Part shown: one piece after another, positions 1-10,887 of the stretch
How the letters are laid out: the number at the start of each line of letters is the position of its first letter
Numbering within the stretch: position 1 is the stretch's first letter
Assembly: GCA_030762935.1 (NCBI GenBank)
Contig: CM060898.1
Coordinates: 96,516,781 to 96,580,780 of the forward strand
Length of the DNA: 64,000 nucleotides
Reading direction: 5' to 3'
Source of the DNA: Hymenopus coronatus
Taxonomy: Eukaryota > Arthropoda > Insecta > Mantodea > Hymenopodidae
Notes under the pieces: model-generated
Database searches by the model: none
What the model saw: the letters and a program-made list of their open reading frames with translations, nothing else
Told to the model about the DNA's origin: nothing
Position numbers and translations under genes: made by a program

Positions 1-521
1 CATTTTTTGTTTGTTTGTTGTTTGCAGACTTAACTGTATCGAGATATTCCGAATTAATGGTTTCAATTTTAGCCATTTAAACTTTTCTCATACCGGAAGA
101 CATCTTTCTTCTCGTTTCTCGTTTGTTTACTCCTGACAAGAAAAACAATTGGGATATCAATTGTTTCATATACCGACCCGCTTTTAAAGGACGAGATTAT
201 CACTTTAGTCTGTGCATTTTCTTATTTTCCTTCTACTTACAAGGAAGCAAATGATAATTATGTTTGTGTTTATCTTTATTAGCATGCTGCAGATAAAACA
301 TTAATCTTTTGAATAAAAGGTTTGTTTGCTGTACAACTAGAGGACATCATGTGAATGGAACACTTTAGATTTTTGCCCTTCTACTTATAAGGGACCAACA
401 AATAAGGATAATTTCTCTTAATGTTTATCTCGATTAGCATGATATAGATAAAAGAATAAGCTTTTTAACAATAATTTGTTACAGACATGTAGAGAAAGTC
501 ATGTGAATGGAACATATCAGA

Positions 522-527
<6 letters not shown>
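1..527 (-). mobile_element. HLE repeat, two partial antisense copies
   Basis: Two HLE 5' ends lie in antisense orientation, one after the other. The first runs from the window edge to about 372 and ends in the family terminus (GTGAATGGAACACTTTAGA). The second, about 376-522, resumes at the CTTCTACTTATAAGG block and ends in GAGAAAGTCATGTGAATGG and CATATCAGA. No coding potential is visible. The first copy is cut by the window edge, so its length is unknown. Two termini abutting in the same orientation suggest one copy inserted next to or into another. Confidence 0.8.

Positions 528-564
<37 letters not shown>
524..564. repeat. (ATT)n microsatellite
   Basis: About 13 ATT units directly follow the terminus of the preceding HLE copy, so the tract grew from the T-run at the insertion site. 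Confidence 0.95.
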
Positions 565-565
565 T

Positions 566-966
566 TGTTTCTGCTAATTTTGTGCATTGAAAATAGAACA
601 TTAAATAAGGTATAAGAATTGCTAAATCTGGATATGCGATCTGGATTCTATCAACTGAGAAATGTTCATATTACGCGTCATGGCGTGATAAATTTTAACT
701 TCAATTCCGTAGGAAACCACAACATTCGAGTAGGAACGATGAATATCAAATCCATGATCTGTGGTTTCCATTCCTTTGTTGTAGCGGCATTTCTCAGAAG
801 CAGACAGGATCTTCGAGTAACGGAATGCCAACAATGATTAACGGTAGCTAGCGTGTTGCTATTGCTGGAAGCTTCTACATAATAATGTGACCTAACATTG
901 CTTTTCCAGAAACAGCATATAGGAATAAAGATCGAACAGGATCAAATCTCACCGTGCTACCATCAT
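566..966. other. No recognised feature
   Basis: Single-copy-looking sequence between two HLE copies. Open frames of about 70 codons on both strands (619-837) are mirror images of each other, without codon bias or motif, so they are not called. Confidence 0.5.
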
Positions 967-967
967 T

Positions 968-1709
968 GCTTTCTCTATTTAATACATACATAGGTAGAGA
1001 AGGTATCGCATTCCAGCCAAAAATTTGATACCGAGATTTCACTGGAAATTCAGTTTTAGAGTCTATATCCAAAGAAAAGAATTTTAGAAAGAATGCGGAG
1101 CGCGAATACGTGTGCTCCGTGTGTCTGTGAACACAACTCAAAAACGAAAAATATGTTAAATACCAAACTTGATATTTAAGTTCAACATCTTCCAAGGATG
1201 CAACATGTAGGTTTTAAGCAAAATCTCTCCACCCCCAAACTACCCTTTACAAGGAATATTTTTACAAAAAAATTTATTTTCTTAAAAACTGCTCTAACGA
1301 TTTTGATTGAAATGTCATATGTTCAAGATATTTCCATAGCAAATGAAATACATTTATATATTGAGGCTTCTTCATTCTGGATGACTTTTATATAACTGGT
1401 AAACCGTAAGAGATAGACTAAACTTAATACACAAACACGTGGATCACTTTAAAACACTCCATTTATGTCATATTCATTTTATGTGGAGTTAATCATTTCT
1501 GAGATATTCCTTTTATTCGTTTCAATTTTCAAATACTTAAAATTGTTATCAAGCGGGAGCTTGCAAAGAGAATCAAATTTCAACCACATAGCAACCAACT
1601 TTTAAAAGTTTCGAATTGATTTAGCCTAATGTGTTCTCTTACTTCCCTTCTACTTACAAGGAGCTAATAAAACAATTTCTAATAATGTTTATGTTGATAA
1701 GAATGTTTT
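968..1709 (-). mobile_element. HLE repeat, antisense, nearly complete
   Basis: Starts at the hairpin end (CTTTCTCTATTTAATACATA) and passes through the family blocks in order: CCAAAAATTTGATACCGAG, AACTCAAAAACGAAAA, TACCAAACTTG, CAAACTACCCTTTACA, GTAAACCGTAAGAGATAGAC and CTTCTACTTACAAGGA. It stops before the 5' terminus. The short open frames inside it are shadows of a non-coding repeat. Confidence 0.85.
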
Positions 1710-2095
1710 TTTCTTTTTTACTTTCTCTATAATGTGCAATGCAACAATATAATAAGAAAATAAAAATTTTCGCAAAAGGTTTAATGCAAAGGCTAGTTTG
1801 AAAGATGTAGAAGTTAAATATCAAGTTAGGTATTTGATCAACTTTTCGTTTTAGACTGGGGCTGTTCACACACACACACACACACACGCACACACACGAG
1901 TGCGCGCGTATACACTCATTCATATACATACACGGATTTTTTTCTAAAAATGCTTTCTATTTGATTCAGCGACTCTCAAAACATGTATTTCTTATGAAAT
2001 CTCAGAACCGAATTTTTGGGTGAAATACAATACTTTGGATGGAATGCAGTACTTTTCCTATTTATTATAGGTACTTTGTAGAGAAAGTAAAGAAT
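1710..2095 (+). mobile_element. HLE fragments around a CA tract
   Basis: A short piece of antisense hairpin end (ACTTTCTCTATAATG) at 1720-1760 is followed by the 3' third of a sense copy: TATCAAGTTAGG, a CA microsatellite (1866-1888), GATTCAGCGACTCTCAAAAC, TGAAATCTCAGAACCG and the terminal GTAGAGAAAGT near 2081-2091. Confidence 0.75.
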
Positions 2096-2167
2096 AAATT
2101 ATGCAACTGTAACAACCAATATATTTGTATGCCCTGTATTTTAATACGAGGGAAATAAAATAAAATT

Positions 2168-2382
2168 CTGATGTGTTCCACTCACATAGCTTTCTCTAAA
2201 AAAAAATCCAAGTAAAGAGTAGTTTGTGGTCGGGAGGATTTTCTTGAAGATGTTCATGTTTGCATCCTTGGAAGATACTAAACATAAATAGCAAGTTTGA
2301 TATTTAACAGTCTTTTCGTTTTTGGGCTATGCTATCCACAGAAATATACACACAAACGCGCACGCGCAGCAGCGCGCGCACA

Positions 2383-2424
<42 letters not shown>
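2168..2424 (+). mobile_element. HLE repeat, sense, internally deleted, with expanded CA tract
   Basis: The 5' terminus (TTCTGATGTGTTCCACTCAC) joins directly to the 3' block (AAGTAAAGAGTAGTTTGTGG, CATCCTTGGAAGATACTAA), which skips most of the body. The internal microsatellite is expanded into mixed GC/CA alternation followed by a long (CA)n at 2385-2424. A SINE-3 copy follows immediately. Confidence 0.75.
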
Positions 2425-2425
<1 letters not shown>

Positions 2426-2426
<1 letters not shown>

Positions 2427-2605
2427 TGAATTGGAGTTTTATTTATGGACACTCTTTAACTGCTTTAGTTCTCAGCGTCTCTTTCTATACTGGGCGTGAA
2501 AGACCTCTTAATTTTGCTAAGAGGTCTCTTTAGCTGGCTTGAGGTTCTTCCTCGTGCCGTAAATCTACGACTCGGGACCAACGGCTTTACTTCTCTTCCT
2601 AAGGC
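2426..2605 (-). mobile_element. SINE-3, 5'-truncated
   Basis: Reading the minus strand, the copy contains the family body (cgtagatttacgg, GGCGTGAAAGACC region, CTGAGAACTAAAGCAGT) and the 3' end CGTCCATAAATAAAAC. The tRNA-like head is missing, as expected from incomplete reverse transcription. It sits at the end of the CA tract of an HLE copy. Confidence 0.8.
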
Positions 2606-3457
2606 TTGTAGCTTGAAATACTATATTGTTTTTCAACTTGATGAGCAATCTGCCCATTGTTAGCACAGTTATTTTCTTCCATATAGAAATTGTGAATCGT
2701 ACGCCGAATGACGCATTTATCGAAATCGTCAATTTCTGTCTATTTCTTTTCAGGCGTGTCAAATGGTACTCTTTTATTCACGTATTTCTTTTTTTATCTT
2801 AAGAATCCTGGAAACTAAATTCAGTGAAATACCAGTTGCTTTGACTACTCTCTCCAGGCTTTTGCAGATCTCAGGTGACCATACATTATCTTCCTTCATC
2901 TCTGTCTCTTGTTTCATGAAATCGAGGACATTTGCAATTCTCTGCTTTGACTATATAACATTTTGCCACTGAGCTTTGAAAACGTAGAAGCCATGGTTAT
3001 TTGTTAGGAGTCTTCAATCCTTGGATTGGTTTGCAGCGACTCTCCATTCAGATCTTCTCTCTGTTTCCATTTGAGTTCTTCATAATTACTGCATGGTTAT
3101 TTATGTCACAAAATAAAATGAGCATTATTTACTGCCCACTTTGAAAATACAGATTTGGAACCTTTCCGATGCAGACTGTACAGTCTTTGCTCGCTGTCAC
3201 TTTGAGTAAGCAAATATCAAATCGCAAACTCCGAGTAAGCTAGGCTCGGCAGCTGAATTGGCAGTCAGGGTCACTTTCCAGAAGTTTTGGGCCGGCAATA
3301 TCCGTGCTTTGCAATAAACAATGGTGTTAAGAGGGCCTAATGGCAGAGTGCTGCTAGTCTTTTAAGATCGCATCGCCTCACACGTAACTACCACTTAGAT
3401 CCGCGACAGTCAGATGGGGTTGTTCTGCTTTCCATTTACTACTTTCACTATCTGTGG
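2606..3457. other. No recognised feature
   Basis: No gene, tRNA-like head or known repeat block was found. The GC content is slightly higher near 3180-3420. Short open frames at 2565-2972 lack any motif. Confidence 0.5.
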
Positions 3458-3458
3458 C

Positions 3459-3485
<27 letters not shown>
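3459..3485. repeat. (TA)n microsatellite
   Basis: About 13 TA units in single-copy-looking sequence. Confidence 0.95.
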
Positions 3486-3490
<5 letters not shown>

Positions 3491-3658
3491 GCAGCGCAAG
3501 CTCAGTTACCATTTATTTTCAGTTTTTCTATTGTTTTAGACTGAAGGTGGAACGTGGTATTAAATATCCAATCTGATATTTAGGATGGCGACTGCGAGTA
3601 ACCACGAAACAAGTCCAGCTAGATTGGTCGGCCCATGGAGTTTGAATACGATATGTTT

Positions 3659-3931
3659 GTATTGTTTCAATTATATAGACCCCTTTAACATCTAAAGTCA
3701 TATCGGGGGCTTAGCATTAGAAACAACTCGTTGTCTGTAGGTTCTTCACGTTGGGTATAAATCGTTTTTTTTTTTTTTTTTCCAAACACACTCTCACATA
3801 CATATTTCCAGACTTTGTGGGGGATAGAGAATAATTCTGGTTAAAGAAAAATTCCCCTCCCAGCCGGGAATCGAACCCGGGACCGCCGGGTGTGAAGTCA
3901 GCTCCCTGACCACTTCACAACGGAGGCAGCC
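3659..3931 (-). mobile_element. SINE-1, full-length copy
   Basis: On the minus strand a tRNA-like head contains an A-box-like GTGAAGTGGTCAGG and a B box CGGGTTCGATTCCCGGC. It is followed by the family body GGGGAATTTTTCTTTAACC, CCCCCACAAAGTCTGGAAAT and TGAGAGTGTGTTTGG, then a tail containing AACGAGTTGTTTCTAATGC and CCCCCGATATGAC. The copy at 4193-4505 matches it throughout, in the opposite orientation. The head is a SINE promoter rather than a tRNA gene, because cloverleaf pairing is incomplete and the family body continues past it. Confidence 0.85.
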
Positions 3932-4192
3932 ATATATATGTTATTTATTCAAAACGTCATTCTTGAGTCATGCTATCTTCGCGTTCACTCTCTTTCTTTC
4001 CTACACGCACAATATGTGATCCATTTTCTAAAACTCCTTATTTGTATTCAAGAAATCTCAGAAAGTATATTGCTGTGGAAGGCAACTCTACTTCCGTCCT
4101 GTTTGAATAACAGAAACATTTGAAATCTATACTGTGATTATCGAAATAATGGCACTCGCTTTGTATTATTCATTCAAGTTCCCACCACGAAC

Positions 4193-4317
4193 TACCTCCG
4201 TGGTCGGATGTACAAGGAGCTCACTTCTCATCTGGAAGTCCCGGGTTCGATTCCCGGCTAAGCGGGGAATTTTTCTTTAACCTGATTCATTCCTTGTCCC
4301 CCCCACAGAGTCTGAAA

Positions 4318-4358
<41 letters not shown>

Positions 4359-4505
4359 TGAATGTGCGTATGTTTGAAGAGAAAGAAAAAATTAAAAAAA
4401 AAAAAAGTTAAAAAAAGAACCTTCACTGAACGAGTTGTTTCTAAAGCAAACCCCTGATATGACCATAGATTTAAAAAGAGGCTTTACAAATGAAACAATA
4501 AAAAA
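4193..4505 (+). mobile_element. SINE-1 with internal (TA)n
   Basis: Same family as 3659-3931: CCTCCGTGGTCGGATGTACA head, CCGGGTTCGATTCCCGGCT B box, GGGGAATTTTTCTTTAACC body and AACGAGTTGTTTCTAAAGC tail. A (TA)n tract (4319-4353) has expanded between the CAGAGTCTGAAAGTA and TGAGAGTGAATGTG blocks. Confidence 0.85.
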
Positions 4506-4773
4506 ATAAGTTCTATCCCGCCATGTCAGCGCATATTGGTCCGCTTTTATGGTGGTTTCTTGATCAGGGAATTTCTAGTTCGAGAGTTCACCACTAGTTG
4601 TGCATGGTGACGAGGGATCAAATCATCGCCCATAGATGGCACTATAGAACGAAGTCTCGACTTGTGGATGTAAAACATGGGGAATTTAGTCCAAGGACCT
4701 TTACCCTCCGCCGTGTTTGAACCCGCAATCTTGGGTATTAGAGGCTGGCGTAGTACGCACTACGCTACGGAGG

Positions 4774-6068
4774 TTATGTTGCCAACCGTAGCATAATTAA
4801 GCTAGTGCATAATTTCGGTATCGGTAGCATGCAACATAATGTTTCCATTATGGTACGCAAAAGTAGCATAATTTTGTGACTTAATTTGTTTGGAGTTTTC
4901 CATAGCCTATTAGGAAAACAGAAACGTTACCGGCAACAATTGAGGTGGCCAAAATTGATAGTATGTGCAAACGGTAATTTGTTTTGTATGCCTTCCTATC
5001 CCTTTAAAGAAAGGAAAATGGATTTAGCAGAAACAATGAATTTGGCTATTCTTCCCCGAACAAGATGATATCCTGGTTGGAATTGTAGTTTGTTGGCATG
5101 CTTACTCGCCTAAAGAGATAAAAATCCGTTTGCGGTTAGTGGTATAGTTTTTGTACACGATTCTACAAAGGAACGCAATAGGAAGCTACCTGCTAGCCGT
5201 TCCCGTCTGCCTCACATTCAAGACGCCCTGAATTCGAATCCCGGTAAGGTAGGATTACCCAAATAAGGTTTCTTTTCGGGGGTTTTCCTTATCCTGAGAA
5301 GACGAATGTAGAGTTTAAGCTCCATAGACCCTGAGCTTATTTGAACATAATTTCGCAAATTTCATCCAACGTCCCCAATATGACCTAACAGGTTTAAGGA
5401 TATAGAACTGTAAAAATGACGAAGGACTAAGCAGAAGAATGGCTTCTTGTGAGAATAGTTTGTAGAAGAGTAAGCAGAGAGTGCAATACATAAGATGTGT
5501 TTGTATTACCATTAGACTGCTATTACCATAGACTGTAAAGGGTTATTCATTCGATTTATATGTGAATACTTTTACAACGATACAGGGCACAATACATAAC
5601 GGAATAGTATGTATACTTGAAATATATGCGCTAAAAAGAATAAAAATTCTCCCGTGCTGCTGCAGCCCTTTACGAGCCTAGGGCTAACAACCCGACTGCC
5701 GGCCTCACGCTCACTTACGCCCGCAGAGGTGAGTGATCATATCATCCAACCGATACAGGAAGGTGACATGGTCGGTATCACGCATCCCTGAGCTATCATG
5801 GCCAGGTTCGCTGCCTATCGCAGCTCCCTACTTTCTTCACGAAGCAAACTGGTGCTATAAACAGGGTTTAAATTTTCGTATGCATTACACTGTGGCAAAA
5901 TAATGTCTGAAATAAACGATATACAAATAGGTCGATAATAATTCTATACATTACATCGCGCGCACATATGCAATGTGCGATTTAGTGAACGTAGAACAAT
6001 TCTCCACAATATAGCATAATTTTTTGAGTTTGGTAGCATAATTTCGCTGAATAGAATTGGCAACACTG
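4774..6068. mobile_element. hAT-like DNA transposon, 1295 bp, non-autonomous
   Basis: The ends are imperfect inverted repeats: left TTATGTTGCCAACC, right (reverse complement) CAGTGTTGCCAATT. They share TGTTGCCAA, and both ends contain GCATAATT/AATTATGC motifs just inside. It is flanked by an 8-bp duplication with one mismatch (TACGGAGG / CACGGAGG). An 8-bp target duplication with CAGTGTTGCCAA-type ends is known for hAT elements. No transposase is recognised; a 60-codon frame at 4886-5068 has no motif. A SINE-4 copy (5194-5425) is nested inside. Confidence 0.75.
5194..5425 (+). mobile_element. SINE-4 nested in the hAT-like element
   Basis: The head has GTCTGCCTCACATTCAAGA and a B-box-like GAATTCGAATCCCGG. 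The body contains CCTTATCCTGAGAAGACGAA, TTTAAGCTCCATAGACC and a 3' part ending near ACCTAACAGGTTTAAGGA. It is diverged from the copies at 61075 and 61925 but colinear with them. Confidence 0.8.
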
Positions 6069-6090
6069 CACGGAGGGCGACCACTTACTT

Positions 6091-6639
6091 TATATGCAAG
6101 CAGAAAATGTGTCATAAATGTGCACTACTGACATTTCTAAAACGAAAGATCTGGATTGCTTTGGTGACTCCGTAGAGGTGTTCCAGAATTCTTCAGCCTG
6201 CAGGCGAACTATAAAACTTCGATTCTTGCAAAGCGATTACGATGTGCTAACGTGTGCTGCATAAAAATGAGGCGTGTTTTCAAAATGATAATCACTAGTT
6301 ATGATCTAAGGATAGGGTGCGAGAGAGACAGAGCATTGCGAAGAGATGTAGGAAAGGGAGTGGGAAGAATACCGGCAATTTTTCGTTCTGCGAAGTGATT
6401 ATAATGAAATACAGTCAGTTATTGCTTTTAAACGAAGACAAGGGCTTCTGACAAAAGAATTCTCAAATTCAAATCTGTCATAACACGAGTAAAAGCCAGA
6501 GGTTGCATATTCCAGAAAGGTCGTTCAAACCTAAACTTGCTCATAATTTCTAGACCTGGCCAACAACATAAAGGTAGGGCTTGAATAATAGGGCGACAGA
6601 TGTTGGCTGTTAGCATATGCAAGTATAGTAAATGTTTCG
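6091..6639. other. No recognised feature
   Basis: No repeat match or coding signal. The minus-strand frame at 6428-6712 (94 codons) overlaps the family X repeat and shows no domain. Confidence 0.45.
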
Positions 6640-6965
6640 GATTTTTATCTGACAGTTTTACAAATTTCACGGGTTCCCAAAGACTGAATATATAATATGA
6701 GAGCAATAACATACCTTTTCACATTGGATAGAATATAAAATAAAATATAGGTATGTATGTATATTTACAAATTTATATATTTTCCAAAGATGGGCTAAAA
6801 TGGTCTATTAGGGCCAAATAAGCTCCAGTTTATTGTAAAAGGTTCAATATTGTATTATGGTAACAGTTCCTATCTATAATAATTTATCAGATAATGATTC
6901 TGATGAAAGTTCAATGCAATATTCAAATTTGAAAATTAATTTAAGAAAATAAAAGTGCCTGGAAT
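6640..6965 (+). repeat. Repeat family X, copy 1
   Basis: Matches 24690-24950 in the same orientation (TATATTTTCCAAAG, CTCCAGTTTAT.GTAAAAG, TCAAATTTGAAA.TTAATTT, GAATTAAT.CCACT). Its left part (ATATGAGAGCAATA, ATAAAATAAAATATAGG) matches 23930-24060 in the opposite orientation. No coding capacity. It is probably a non-autonomous element whose other copies were broken by later insertions. Confidence 0.75.
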
Positions 6966-7594
6966 TAATGCCACTCTGTATTACCCTTGTACGACTTGGT
7001 TCATGGGCTCAGCCAAACTGGTAGCAGCACAGTATTGCACGTTCTAGCGGTGGTACGTGAACATGCAGAGCGAATCTGTTAGGAGCAGCTGCTATTAATG
7101 AAGTAAATGATAAATAATCTCTGCGGGTTCATATGAAGCATATCAAGGAACAACGCTGCAATAGCGAATAAACAAAACAACAAAAATTCAATTTTGTTTT
7201 AATTAAATTATACTTTAACATACCTTTACGAAGTTTTATACTCCAAAGGTATAACAAGAATTTCATATTTGACCTCACTACAGGAATTATTTTATTATTC
7301 TGTCACCTTTGTATTAGTGATAATAGTTGTCATCTCAGAGTCACTGTTTTCTAAGAACTCGAAGCACAGTGAACTTAAGTAACTGTGAATGACTTGAAAA
7401 TGCCGTTCGGGTTTTCGTTAGAAATGCCTAGTGAAGCAGCATTTCTGCAGTAGCTATCCTGTGTGGTGTTTTGTATTTAACGTTTCGTGATATACCACTA
7501 ACAGAGCGAGATGTTGAACTGAGTATGTCCATACCTAATGCGAGTGTACGTTTGATAAACACATTTTTAACGAGTCCAGTACCAAAATGTCAGA
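6966..7594. other. No recognised feature
   Basis: No gene or repeat block identified between family X and an HLE copy. Confidence 0.45.
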
Positions 7595-8107
7595 ATAGGA
7601 ATTTTCTCAAAAATGGCTCTAACGATTTTGATTAAAATCTCTTATTTCTTATATTTAAGATATTTGGGAATAGCCTCTAAAGACTTATCTATTTTGAATG
7701 AATTTTGTGTAACTAGTAAACCGTAAGAGTTAGACAGAAACTTACTACACAAATATATAGACCACGTTAAAACACACAACTTATGTCATATACGTTTTTT
7801 TCGTAGAACTTACCAATTCTGAGATATTTCTTGTTATTTGTTTCAGATTTAAATTAAGTTGTAAACTCCTGCCCTTGCATAGAAATGGATTTCATCCACA
7901 TGACAACTGGCGTTTAAAATATTTGATTATTGCTTTTGCCGAGTGTATTGCGTTATTTTCTTTCAACTAACAAGGAAGCAAGTAATTTAGACAATTTCTG
8001 CTAATGTTTATCTTGATTATCATAAAGTAGACAGAAGAATATGCTTTTTAACAATAATTTGTTACAGCGATATAGAGAAAGTCATGTGAATGGAACACAT
8101 CAGATTT
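7595..8107 (-). mobile_element. HLE repeat, antisense, 3'-truncated
   Basis: Begins mid-element (TTTCTCAAAAATGGCTCTAA) and runs through GTAAACCGTAAGAG and AACAAGGAAGCAAGTAA to the exact family terminus GTCATGTGAATGG / AACACATCAGA at 8085-8105. The hairpin end is missing. Confidence 0.85.
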
Positions 8108-8713
8108 CCTAAGCTAATGCCCATTATCTTCCCATCTAGGATGTGCCCCACTTGGTATAGATATAACGCACTTCCCAATTATTGCAGTTGGGATAGTGTT
8201 GGTAGCAAGTGTTGTAATTTTAGTGTTAGAGATTCATCACACGCCACTGTAAGACAAGCCATATTTCCTACAGCAAATGAGAGTTTCTCTTCAGCTCAGG
8301 ATGCTAATATTCGAATGAGTTGAGAGTCACAGACGGAAAATTGTTTTTCTGTTGCACAGTAATTTGCGTGTAGTAATAAAATAGTTAACAATCGTTCTGG
8401 GAGCTGCACCGCCTCTTGTGCTGCTATGATGTTATCTTGTTGCCTCAACAAGACCACACCTTGGTTCGTTCCGCAGAGTAAAACGCCCTTCTTTAGTACT
8501 TTACATGAATGCTATAATCACGTGCTTTCCGGTAGTAGTATGATATGAAACCGGATAGACACGCTACCAAAATATAGGGCCTGTCTTGGTTCTCCAGTGC
8601 ATATTTTCTGTTATCGATAACAACCGTGTTTGAGTTCTGCCTTTAGGTTATTTACCTACTGTCCCACACCCTACTGCTATAGTTCAACATCTGCTAGATG
8701 ATGTGGAAAAAGA
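8108..8713. other. No recognised feature
   Basis: A 77-codon plus-strand frame (8090-8323) begins inside the HLE terminus and has no domain. No repeat family was recognised. Confidence 0.45.
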
Positions 8714-10055
8714 ATATGATGTGTTCCACTCACGTGATTTTCTCTAGCTGAACCACAAACAAATTTTTCTTACGAAAGATTATTCTTTGATCTACATCAT
8801 GCTAATCTAGATGAACATTACCAGAATTGGTCTTACTACGTAGGTAGTATTTAAACATTGGTCTTTGTACGTAGAAGGGTAAAACGGGAGTACACTAGGC
8901 TAAAGAGGTAGTCAAATCTTTTAAAAGCTGTCGGTTCTTTTTGCTTGCTAGGAGTAAACAAAAGAGAAGGATGACTTCCCGTTTGAGAAACGTTTATGTA
9001 GCTTAAAACAGAAACAAATAACTCGAAATATCTCCAAAAATGATATTAATTGTGTGTTTTAAAGATATCTACATTTTTACTTTCTCTAGCCCCGTATGTA
9101 CAATGTATTGTATTCCACTCAAAAAATCGATGTCTAGATTTCACCGGAAATACATGTTTTAGGATCCCCTGAGTCCAAAAAATTCATTTTCAGAAACAGA
9201 TCCATGTGTGTGTGTCTGCCTGTAGACAGCATAGCTCAAAAACGAAAAGACGGTTAAATACCAAACTTGCGACACGAAGATTTTCAAGAAAATCCCACCA
9301 ACCCTAACTACCCTTTACATGGAAAAGTTTTTTAAAATGTTGTTTTTCTTAAAAATGGCTCTAACTGTTTTGATTAAAATGTCACCTATTAAAGCTATTT
9401 CTATCACAAATAAAATGTATATGTTGAATTTTCTGGGAATAGCTTCTAAAGACCTGTTTATTCTGGATGAATTTTGCTTAATTTGGTATAACTAGTAAAC
9501 CGTAAGAGATAGACAAAACTTACTATACCTACAAAAAATATAGATCTTGTTAAAATACACAAGTTATGACATATGCATATTTTTCGTGGAGCTTACCGTT
9601 TTCGAGGTATTCCTTGTCATTAGTTTCAGTTATGAAGTAGCTACACTTTTCTCTTACGGAAGTGTCCATTTTCTTTTGTTCTACTCCCATCCAAGCAAAG
9701 AAGCGATTTGCAATGACAATCGCATAACGACAGCTTTTAAAACATTTGAATTTCACTTTAGCTTTATAAGGAACTAAGTAATACAATTCTGCTAATGTTT
9801 ATTTCGATTAGCGTGGTGTTGAAAGAGGAATTCTCTTTTGTAAGAAGTTTGTTTGTAAAGTAGCTAGAGAAAGCCATGTGAGTGTAACACATCAGATTTT
9901 TGTGTAGTAAATTTTTATCTAACTCTTACGAATGTACAAAATTTATACAAAAGTCATACTAAATGAAGAGGTCTTCAGAGGCTGTTCCCAGAAAATTCAA
10001 GATAAACATTTCGTTTGTCATAAAAATATCTTAAATATATGACATGTTAATAAAA
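8714..10055 (+). mobile_element. HLE repeat, sense, host copy of a nest
   Basis: The outer copy is split. Part 1 is 8714-9078, from ATGATGTGTTCCACTCACGTG to GATATCTACATTTTT. Part 2 is 9897-10055, resuming at TTTTTGTGTAGTAAATTTTT and running to ACATGTTAATAAAA. The break falls in a block that is continuous in other copies (TCTACATTTTTGTGTAGTAAG). No target duplication is visible beyond the T-run. Part 2 ends where another sense copy begins at 10056; the rest of the host was not found. Confidence 0.85.
9079..9896 (-). mobile_element. HLE repeat, antisense, complete nested insertion
   Basis: This 818-bp copy lies inside the sense copy 8714-10055, so its ends are defined by the host: ACTTTCTCTAG at the left and CACATCAGA at the right, flanked by T on both sides. 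It contains the full block order: hairpin region, GATGTCTAGATTTCACCGG, TGTGTGTGTCTGCC, AGCATAGCTCAAAAACG, GCTCTAACTGTTTTGATTAA, GTAAACCGTAAGAGATAGAC and CTAGAGAAAGCCATGTGAG. No ORF is consistent between copies. Confidence 0.9.
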
Positions 10056-10887
10056 TCTGATGTGTTCCATTCATATGACTTTTTCTACATCGCTGTAACA
10101 AATTATTGTTAAAAAGCATATTCTTTTCTCTACTTTATGATAATCGAAATAAACATTAACAGACATTTTCATAATCACTTGCTTCCTTGTAAGTAGAAGG
10201 AAAATAAGGGAATACACTAGGCTAAAACAATTGTCAAATCTCTTAAAAGCTGGTTGCCATGTGGTTGAAATCCGTTTCTATGCAGGGCCAGGAGTTTACA
10301 AATTTCCGTGTGGGAAAAGTTTTAAGTGTTTTAAAACTGAAACAAATAACAAGGTATATCTGAAATGGTCAACTTCACGCAAACACGTACCTATATAACA
10401 TAAAAATTGTGTTTTAACATGATCTACATTTTTTGAGTAGTAAGTTTAGTCTATCTCTTACGGTTTACCAGTTACAAGAAATTAAAGATTCATTCAGATT
10501 AAAGAGGACCTTAGAAGCTATTCCCAGAAAATTCAAGATATACGTTTTATTTGTCATATAAATATCTTTGATATACGGTATTTTAATAAAAATTGTTAGA
10601 GACATTTTTTGAAAAAATCATTTTTTTCCAATTGAAGGGTAGTTTAGGGTGGAGGTATTTTTCTCGAAATCTTCGCATCCTTGGAAGATACTGAGCATAA
10701 AGTTTGGTTTAACCGACTTTTCATTTTTGAGCTATGCTGCCCACAGACTCACAGACACACACACACGGACATGGTTCTAAAATTGCTTGTTTTGTATTCA
10801 GGGGGTCTCAAAATATTATTTCCGATGAAATCTCGTTATGGAAGTTGTGGTGGAATACAATAAGTTCTCTATACACTATGTATAATA
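10056..10887 (+). mobile_element. HLE repeat, sense, nearly complete
   Basis: Starts with TCTGATGTGTTCCATTCATA and keeps all blocks to TTCTCTATACACTATGTATA. The second half of the 3' hairpin and the terminal GTAGAGAAAGT are missing where a SINE-3 head begins. It lies directly after the partial host copy. Confidence 0.85.

Larger units (their letters stand above)
4540..6090 (-). mobile_element. SINE-3-like copy split by a hAT-like element
   Basis: The two parts are 4540-4773 and 6069-6090. On the minus strand the head reads through GCCAGCCTCTAATACCCAAG, then GCGGGTTCAAACACGGCGG. The extreme 5' end (GGTCGCCCTCCG) lies beyond 6068. The body after the head differs from standard SINE-3, so this is a variant. 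The 8-bp flanks TACGGAGG (4766-4773) and CACGGAGG (6069-6076) are the duplicated target of the inserted element. Confidence 0.65.

Noticed and set aside
1861..2424. His/Thr-repeat protein encoded by CA tracts
   Set aside because: The frames are microsatellite translations inside HLE copies.
3830..3931. tRNA genes suggested by GGTTCGATTCCCGG-type B boxes
   Set aside because: All such sites lead into a conserved repeat body, occur in many copies and lack a complete cloverleaf. They are SINE heads.
8714..10887. HLE as an LTR retrotransposon with direct terminal repeats
   Set aside because: Adjacent copies occur in either orientation, ends are not TG...CA, no gag-pol remnants lie between them, and nesting explains the pairs.
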